Position numbers and translations under genes: made by a program. The notes beneath the pieces are model-generated. The model had not been told where the DNA came from and ran no database searches. It saw only the letters and a program-made list of their open reading frames with translations. DNA of 64,000 nt, from contig CAITNS010000045.1 in assembly GCA_903893815.1 (NCBI GenBank), forward strand, positions 16,145-80,144. The letters run 5' to 3'. The DNA is from an uncultured Bacteroidota bacterium. Lineage in GTDB: Bacteria > Bacteroidota > Bacteroidia > B-17B0 > Aurantibacillaceae. This document shows positions 58,608 to 64,000 of this stretch, piece after piece (the stretch's first letter is position 1; each line of letters opens with the position of its first letter).

Positions 58608-58689
58608 AATTTTAATAAATAGTAGTTCTATAAAAGTAACGATATATTGTAAAAATAGATACTAAAAAATGCTAATAAAATAACAACAA
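58608..58689. other. short AT-rich gap upstream of the PorE-like gene
   Basis: Untranslated AT-rich sequence between the PorE-like start and the pseudogene. No repeat or promoter stands out clearly. Confidence 0.4.
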
Positions 58690-59076
58690 TTAATGCACGC
58701 TTTTTTGCATGATTCTTAGCCAAGCAATGGCTTTTTCTCTATCATCAAAGAATTCTGTTGGAACAATAGGTTTATTGATTTTTAAAAACAAACCACCAAT
58801 AATTCGTTCATAAGCTTTATTACTATATAAAGCAATTGCCGCTACATGCCCTGTATATTCTTTTCAAGCACCTGCTCTACGAGCTTCACCAGAAACAGAG
58901 GCATCTTCGCCGCCTTCAAATAAAACGTAATTTTTTTTATTAGTAATATAATCAACTGATAAATCTCTTGATTCCCAAATATCAATGGCTTGAAGTTTGA
59001 TATTGTATTTCACTAAAAACTCTCATAGTCATTTAGTTAGAGGTGAATTTAATAAACCCTATTTTGTTGTTGGAAA
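58690..59076 (-). pseudogene. decayed STAS/SpoIIAA-like (DUF7793) gene
   Basis: The frame that ends at TAA 58690 encodes recognisable protein pieces (VLFEGGEDASVSGEARRAGA, HVAAIALYSNKAYERIIGG, FLKINKPIVPTEFF, REKAIAWLRI). It is broken by TGA at 58864-58866, TGA at 59023 and 59029, and TAG at 59059. The best match is to SpoIIAA-like/STAS-SEC14-type proteins of Bacteroidota. No ATG start remains. This is a remnant with at least four nonsense changes. Confidence 0.7.
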
Positions 59077-59078
59077 AA

Positions 59079-59579
59079 CTATACCCTAGTTAATTCTGTA
59101 ATGATATTTTTATGCAGTGGAAATAATTTAATTAAGTCTTTGCGTTTAGCTAATTCAAAGTCATTAAAATCAAAGCCAGGATAGACCGTACAGCCAACTA
59201 AAGAATAATTGCCATTATTGCTTACTCTTGAACCAAACCAAGTATTTGCTTTAACGGTATATTGAAAGCTTTCTCCTTTTGAAAGATTTGAACCAATTTG
59301 AGTCAAATTAAGATTTCCATTTGAATCAATTTCAATCACTTCCAGCGCATCTCCATAATAAAAATGCCAAGTTTCGTCGCTTTTAATCTTGTGTAGTGCC
59401 GAAAAATTTCCTTTTTCAATTAAAAAATAAATTCCTGTTGCCATATTTCTATCACCAGAAAACTCAGGAGATAAGAAGGCATGAGGTATTTTTCCTTTCG
59501 AACGATAAGTTTCTTTGTAGTAACCACCTTCGGGATGAGGCAATAAATTTAATTCTTTAACTAAAAATTCAACAGTCAT
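59079..59579 (-). CDS. cupin-fold DUF985 protein
   Basis: A 166-residue small cupin: VEFLVKELNLLPHPEGGYYK, NMATGIYFLIEKGNFSALHK, DETWHFYYGDALEVIEID and SNNGNYSLVGCTVYPGFDFN. The His/Glu set of the barrel is visible. Function unknown. It lies 9 bases after the metH stop and may be on the metH transcript, so it may share SAM control. Confidence 0.85.
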   Translation of the reverse strand: MTVEFLVKELNLLPHPEGGYYKETYRSKGKIPHAFLSPEFSGDRNMATGIYFLIEKGNFSALHKIKSDETWHFYYGDALEVIEIDSNGNLNLTQIGSNLSKGESFQYTVKANTWFGSRVSNNGNYSLVGCTVYPGFDFNDFELAKRKDLIKLFPLHKNIITELTRV

Positions 59580-59588
59580 TTTATAAAA

Positions 59589-62500
59589 TTAATATGCTAA
59601 AACACTTCCTAACCAACGTTCAATTACTGAAAATTCCATGTTTTTTCGTTTTGCGTAATCTTCTACTTGTTCTTTGGTTATTTTACCTACGCCAAAATAA
59701 TGAGATTGAGGGTGTGAAAAGTATAAACCACTTACTGCAGCCGTTGGAACCATTGCTAAACTTTCAGTTAAAATTATTCCTGTGTTTTTCTCAACATCTA
59801 ATAATTTCCAAATGGTGTTTTTCTCAGTGTGATCTGGTTGTGCAGGGTAGCCAGGGGCCGGACGAATACCAGCATATTCTTCTTTTATTAAATCTTCATT
59901 TAGGAAATTTTCGGTTTTTGCATAGCCCCAATATTCTTTGCGAACTTTTTTATGCATTAATTCGGCAAAGGCTTCTGCTAATCTATCTGCCAATGCTTTT
60001 AACATAATAGCGCTATAATCATCATGGTCAGCTTCAAAACGAGCTACATGAGAATCTATCCCAAATCCTGTACTTAATGCAAAAGCGCCAAGGTAATCTG
60101 TGTTTTTAGAATGCGCTTCGACTCCGCTCAGCGTGACAGGTTTAATGAAATCAGATAGCGCTACATTATATTGACCAGCTGGTTTTTTACTTTGCTGACG
60201 GATAGAGTAGAAAGTATCCAATTTGTTTCCTTGTTCATCATACACTTCAGTATCATCGTCGTTAACTGTATTAGCAGGAAAAATGCCAATCACTGCTTTG
60301 GCTGTTAACCATTTCTCTGAAATTATTTTAGTAAGCATTGCTTGCGCATCGTTAAATAATTTAGTGGCTTCAGCACCGCGAGTTGGATCTTTTAAAATTT
60401 TTGGATATGATCCTTTCATTTCCCAAGAGATGAAAAATGGCGTCCAGTCAATATATTCAACAATCTCCTTTAAATCATAATTGTCAAATACTTTAATTCC
60501 TGTAAACGTTGGTTTTACAATTTCTGTTTTGTTCCAATCAATTGGGAATTTATTCTGACGGGCTTCTGCCATTGAAATAAATTTATTTTGTGACTGTGCA
60601 TTTTTATTTTGTTCGCGAACACGCGCATAATCATTATTCACATCCGCCATAAAAGCATCGCGTAATTCATTAGAAATTAAACTACTTGCCACAGGAACAG
60701 ACTTACTTGCATCGTTTACATGTACTACAGGTCCTGAATAATTTTGAGCAATCTTAACAGCTGTATGCACTTTAGAAGTTGTAGCGCCGCCAATTAATAG
60801 AGGTGTTGTAAATTTCAAACGCTCCATTTCTTTGGCTACGTGAACCATTTCATCTAATGATGGCGTAATTAGTCCGCTTAATCCAATAATATCAACGTTG
60901 TGTTTTTTCGCTTCTTCCAAAATTTTATCACAGCTTACCATGACACCAATATCAATAATTTCGTAGTTGTTACAAGCTAATACAACACCTACAATATTTT
61001 TTCCAATATCGTGAACATCGCCTTTTACAGTTGCCATTAAAATTTTACCTGCATTGGTTCTGCCATCTCCAACAATACCCGCTTTGGCATTGTCCGCTTT
61101 TTCTTGTAACAAATAAGGTTCAAGATAGGCTACTGCTTTTTTCATAACACGCGCACTCTTTACTACTTGAGGTAAAAACATTTTCCCTTGTCCAAATAAA
61201 TCACCAACAATATTCATTCCATCCATTAACGGGCCTTCAATAACGTGTAAAGGTCTGCCTAATTTTAAACGAGCTTCTTCGGTATCAGCATCAATGTATT
61301 CAACAATACCTTTTACTAATGCATGGCTTAAACGTTCTTCAACGGTTCCTTTTCTCCAAGCTTCGTCTTTCTCTGTTTTTTCTTTTGTAATTCCTTTTAA
61401 GGATTCGGCATGGTCAACCAAGCGCTCTGTAGCATCATCTCTTCTATTTAATAAAACATCTTCTACTAATTCTAATAATGTTTTATCAATATCATCATAT
61501 ACTTGTAATTGCGCAGGATTTACAATTCCCATATCCATTCCGTTTTTTACAGCATGGTATAAAAATGCACCGTGAATAGCTTCACGCACATGGTCGTTAC
61601 CACGGAAGGAAAAAGATACGTTACTTACACCACCACTAACTTTGGCATAAGGAAGATTTTCTTTAATCCATTTGGTTGAATTGAAAAAGTCTAAGGCGTT
61701 TAAACGATGTTCTTCCATTCCTGTTGCTACAGGAAAAATGTTAGGGTCGAAAATAATATCTTGTGGTGGAAACTTAACTTTATCAACCAACACATCATAA
61801 GCACGTTTGCAAATTTCTTTTCTACGTTCTAATGTATCAGCTTGTCCAACTTCATCAAAAGCCATCACAATAACAGCAGCGCCATATTGTTTTATTTTTA
61901 AAGCTTGTTCAATGAATTTTTCTTCGCCTTCTTTTAAAGAAATTGAATTTACAATTGCTTTTCCTTGCACACATTTTAATCCCGCTTCAATAACGCTCCA
62001 TTTACTAGAGTCAATCATAATAGGAACACGTGAAATATCAGGCTCTGATGCAATTAAATTTAAGAAAGTTGTCATTGCTTGTTCGCTATCTAACATGCCT
62101 TCATCCATGTTTACATCAATTACTTGTGCGCCGCCTTCCACTTGTTCACGGGCAATAGATAAAGCTTCTTCAAAATTTCCTTCTTTAATTAAGCGTAAGA
62201 ATTTTTTAGAACCAGTAACGTTTGTTCTTTCTCCAACGTTCATGAAATTACTTTCTGGAGTTAAGGTAAAAGGTTCTAATCCGCTTAAGTGCATTAAATG
62301 ATCAGCAGCAGGTTTTTTACGAGGAGCTGATTCTTTTGCTAGTTCGGCAATACGTTTAATGTGCGAAGGCGTTGTGCCGCAGCAACCACCAACTATATTT
62401 AAAAATCCGGCTTTTAAAAAATCTTCTATTTGATGTCCCATTTCGTGAGCATCCTGATCGTACTCTCCAAACTGATTTGGTAAACCAGCGTTTGGATAAG

Positions 62501-63308
62501 CACTTACGTAAAAAGGCGCTTTATTAGAAAGTTCTTCTAAATAGGGGCGCATATCTTTAGCACCTAGGGCACAATTTAAACCAACGCTTAATAAATCAAC
62601 ATGAGACACTGAATTTAAAAAAGCTTCAGTGGTTTGTCCAGATAAAGTTCTTCCGCTTGCATCTGTAATTGTTCCAGAAACCATCACTGGCATTTTTCTA
62701 TCAATGGATTGACAATAATTTTGAATGGCGTATAATGCTGCCTTAGCGTTTAGGGTATCAAAAATTGTTTCTACTAGTAACAAATCAGCGCCACCTTCAA
62801 TTAGTCCTTTTACCTGTTCAGTATAGGCGGTTACTAATTCATCAAAAGTAATGGCTCTAAAACCTGGGTCGTTAACGTTTGGTGATAATGATAAAGTTCG
62901 GTTAGTTGGCCCTAAGGCACCAGCTACAAATTTTGGAACACCTGCAAATTCAGGGAACTCTGCATAAAATTCTTTAATGGCATCCTTAGCTACTTTAGCA
63001 GATTCATAATTTAATTCATAAGCTAAACTTTGCATGTCGTAATCAGCCATAGCAATAGTTGTAGCACTGAAGGTATTCGTTTCAATAATGTCAGCGCCAG
63101 CTTTTAAATATTCTTTATGAATGGTTTTTATGATTTGTGGTTGGGTAATAGACAACAAGTCGTTATTTCCTTGTAAATCTTTTGGCCAATCTGCAAATCG
63201 TTTTCCTCTAAAATCTTTTTCATCTAGTTTGTATTGTTGAATCATAGAGCCCATGGCACCATCAATTACTAATACTCTTTTTTCTAATTCTTGTTGTATT
63301 GTGTTCAT
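59589..63308 (-). CDS. metH: cobalamin-dependent methionine synthase
   Basis: A 1239-residue enzyme that methylates homocysteine from methyl-tetrahydrofolate. In order: homocysteine domain with zinc ligands in [11 protein letters not shown] and [12 protein letters not shown]; pterin domain ([19 protein letters not shown]-like [11 protein letters not shown]); B12 cap and base-on motif [13 protein letters not shown]-terminal AdoMet reactivation domain ([14 protein letters not shown]). I start at the ATG at 63308 ([12 protein letters not shown]). The frame extends 34 codons further, but that part runs through the riboswitch terminator and cannot be coding. Confidence 0.97.
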   Translation of the reverse strand: MNTIQQELEKRVLVIDGAMGSMIQQYKLDEKDFRGKRFADWPKDLQGNNDLLSITQPQIIKTIHKEYLKAGADIIETNTFSATTIAMADYDMQSLAYELNYESAKVAKDAIKEFYAEFPEFAGVPKFVAGALGPTNRTLSLSPNVNDPGFRAITFDELVTAYTEQVKGLIEGGADLLLVETIFDTLNAKAALYAIQNYCQSIDRKMPVMVSGTITDASGRTLSGQTTEAFLNSVSHVDLLSVGLNCALGAKDMRPYLEELSNKAPFYVSAYPNAGLPNQFGEYDQDAHEMGHQIEDFLKAGFLNIVGGCCGTTPSHIKRIAELAKESAPRKKPAADHLMHLSGLEPFTLTPESNFMNVGERTNVTGSKKFLRLIKEGNFEEALSIAREQVEGGAQVIDVNMDEGMLDSEQAMTTFLNLIASEPDISRVPIMIDSSKWSVIEAGLKCVQGKAIVNSISLKEGEEKFIEQALKIKQYGAAVIVMAFDEVGQADTLERRKEICKRAYDVLVDKVKFPPQDIIFDPNIFPVATGMEEHRLNALDFFNSTKWIKENLPYAKVSGGVSNVSFSFRGNDHVREAIHGAFLYHAVKNGMDMGIVNPAQLQVYDDIDKTLLELVEDVLLNRRDDATERLVDHAESLKGITKEKTEKDEAWRKGTVEERLSHALVKGIVEYIDADTEEARLKLGRPLHVIEGPLMDGMNIVGDLFGQGKMFLPQVVKSARVMKKAVAYLEPYLLQEKADNAKAGIVGDGRTNAGKILMATVKGDVHDIGKNIVGVVLACNNYEIIDIGVMVSCDKILEEAKKHNVDIIGLSGLITPSLDEMVHVAKEMERLKFTTPLLIGGATTSKVHTAVKIAQNYSGPVVHVNDASKSVPVASSLISNELRDAFMADVNNDYARVREQNKNAQSQNKFISMAEARQNKFPIDWNKTEIVKPTFTGIKVFDNYDLKEIVEYIDWTPFFISWEMKGSYPKILKDPTRGAEATKLFNDAQAMLTKIISEKWLTAKAVIGIFPANTVNDDDTEVYDEQGNKLDTFYSIRQQSKKPAGQYNVALSDFIKPVTLSGVEAHSKNTDYLGAFALSTGFGIDSHVARFEADHDDYSAIMLKALADRLAEAFAELMHKKVRKEYWGYAKTENFLNEDLIKEEYAGIRPAPGYPAQPDHTEKNTIWKLLDVEKNTGIILTESLAMVPTAAVSGLYFSHPQSHYFGVGKITKEQVEDYAKRKNMEFSVIERWLGSVLAY

Positions 63309-63322
63309 ATAATTTATGCAAT

Positions 63323-63357
63323 AAAAAATCCCTTCTGTTTTATAGTCAGAAGGGATT
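63323..63357 (-). terminator. riboswitch-linked intrinsic terminator before metH
   Basis: A perfect 11-bp stem (AATCCCTTCTG / CAGAAGGGATT) with a nine-base loop and a T-run on the minus strand, ending 15-20 bases before the metH start. It is the expression platform of the SAM riboswitch just upstream, so transcription should stop here when SAM is plentiful. Confidence 0.9.
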
Positions 63358-63393
63358 AGTGTTTTATAATATTTTATTTTTTTACTAATGTAT

Positions 63394-63568
63394 TCCGACT
63401 TATTTTTCACGCAAATGCGTGACGAATTCCCACCTTCTTTACAATTTTGGAGTTGCGATTTACGAATTGCGATTTTTTAATCGTAATTCCAAACTCGTAC
63501 TTTGTATTTTGTAAGGGTTGGTAAAGCATCATCGGGCGTTTCCCTCAGCTTTTCTTAATAAGCGTGTT
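63394..63568 (-). ncRNA. SAM-I (S-box) riboswitch
   Basis: On the minus strand the core motifs occur in order: CTTATTAAGA (P1 and kink-turn), AAGCTGAGGGA and CGCCCGATGATGCTT (P2 with SAM contacts; AAGC pairs with GCTT), ACCAACC, AAGGTGGGAATTC, and a perfect P4 hairpin TCACGC-ATTT-GCGTGA. ATAAG then pairs with CTTAT to close P1. The P3 arm is much longer than usual (about 85 bases). The element lies directly upstream of the metH terminator and is a transcriptional off-switch by SAM. Confidence 0.9.
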
Positions 63569-63581
63569 AAAGAACGAGTAG

Positions 63582-63589
63582 CAAATTTA
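63582..63589 (-). promoter_or_regulatory. candidate -7 box of the metH transcript
   Basis: TAAATTTG on the minus strand (63589 to 63582) fits TAnnTTTG and lies about 14 bases before the first paired base of the riboswitch. The -33 box is weak. Confidence 0.5.
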
Positions 63590-63650
63590 CTATATTTTTA
63601 CTTATTATTGTATTAATTAATCAAAATTATTAACAGCTTTTACTATCCTT

Positions 63651-64000
63651 ATGAAGAATCAAATAATTTGTTTTTTGTTAGTGGTCAATTCCTCTATTTT
63701 ATTTTCTCAGGTTAAACAAACTGAGGTAAATACGGTGGTAAAGAATATGAAAACTCAGGAATTGGCTTGGAATGAAGCTGATATTGCTGGGTTTATGAAA
63801 TATTATTGGAAAAGTGATAGTTTAAAATTTATTGGTAGTAAGGGGATTACTTATGGTTGGCAAAAAACGTATGATAATTATGTGAAAGGATATCCTACAA
63901 AGGAAGCCATGGGGATTTTAACATTTACAATTAAAGAAGCAACTCAATTATCTGAAACCAGTATTTATGTAATAGGACAGTGGCAATTAAATAAGGAAAA
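63651..64000 (+). CDS. secreted DUF4440/SnoaL-like protein (3' end outside window)
   Basis: The frame starts with a signal peptide (MKNQIICFLLVVNSSILFSQ) and continues AWNEADIAGFMKYYWKSDSL, GSKGITYGWQKTYDNYV and SIYVIGQWQLNKE. This is the nuclear-transport-factor-2-like/DUF4440 pattern, small cone-shaped alpha/beta domains. The frame is open to the window edge, 116 codons so far. Divergent from metH. No specific function can be given. Confidence 0.75.
   Translation, partial: MKNQIICFLLVVNSSILFSQVKQTEVNTVVKNMKTQELAWNEADIAGFMKYYWKSDSLKFIGSKGITYGWQKTYDNYVKGYPTKEAMGILTFTIKEATQLSETSIYVIGQWQLNKE

Noticed and set aside
58690..59076. TGA read as tryptophan to rescue the interrupted gene
   Set aside because: Other genes here (for example the threonine aldolase, stop at 16106-16108) end in TGA, and the region also has a TAG.
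63309..63410. N-terminal extension of MetH by 34 codons
   Set aside because: The extension runs through the terminator hairpin and riboswitch; the family's start is at 63308.
1..64000. CRISPR array, tRNA, rRNA, prophage or secretion-island genes
   Set aside because: No regularly spaced repeats, no tRNA or rRNA-like structure, and no phage structural genes were seen on either strand.

Overview
The window comes from a low-GC member of the Bacteroidota (Flavobacteriia/Sphingobacteriia-like; I cannot place it further). The evidence is: promoters of the TTTG-N19/20-TAnnTTTG type; genes with few Shine-Dalgarno sequences and frequent TTG/GTG starts; type IX secretion substrates with type A and type B (gliding-motility) C-terminal signals; a PorE-like OmpA protein; an S46 dipeptidyl peptidase; a TonB receptor with a carboxypeptidase-like regulatory domain; and a bacterial geranylgeranylglyceryl phosphate synthase. 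I found no tRNA, rRNA, CRISPR array or prophage. Most of the window is chromosomal housekeeping, with a few accessory or decaying spots.

Layout. 1-2402: end of a PAP2 phosphatase gene and an ArnT-like glycosyltransferase. 2433-12846: a light-damage repair island with three different photolyase/cryptochrome genes (DASH, FeS-type PhrB, and a third flavoprotein) plus their usual small companions (DUF2805/TIGR03643, DUF2256, flavin reductase, an SDR without its catalytic Tyr, TspO, DUF2071). An ABC export operon (6374-8825) sits inside it. 12890-19443: a secreted M43 protease, threonine aldolase, a TonB receptor and a small carboxypeptidase-regulatory-like protein. 19721-24128: PAP2, an M50 protease, NhaD and an amino-acid permease. 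24160-24603: a decayed IS5-like transposase. 24711-26977: endonuclease III fused in frame to a peroxiredoxin, and a DUF4197 protein. 27076-32150: CinA, a hydrolase, and a tightly overlapping operon of PPTase, GGGP synthase, a ThiE-like protein, PnuC and a NadR-like kinase. 32251-44643: AhcY, FtsK, MtaB, a CDGSH protein, an S46 peptidase (DPP11-like specificity residue), PNP, LpxK, an esterase and a T9SS type B protein.

44710-49219: a LytS/LytTR two-component pair. The kinase has one in-frame stop just after its phosphoacceptor motif, and a VapBC-type toxin-antitoxin pair lies between kinase and regulator. 49366-58607: DPP4, patatin and porin, an EEP-family hydrolase, a LolD-like ATPase and a PorE-like protein. 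58690-59076 is a clear pseudogene. 59079-63308: a DUF985 cupin and MetH. MetH is preceded by a SAM-I riboswitch with an intrinsic terminator (63323-63568). A DUF4440-like gene runs off the right edge.

Functional links. MetH and AhcY form the methionine/SAM recycling pair, with MetH under SAM control. The repair island combines flavin supply and photoreactivation. T9SS substrates and the PorE-like protein fit a secretion-competent gliding-type Bacteroidota. The observations I would check first are the interrupted kinase with the inserted toxin-antitoxin pair, the Nth-peroxiredoxin fusion, the 105-bp nested palindrome at 40384-40488, and the unusually long P3 arm in the SAM riboswitch.
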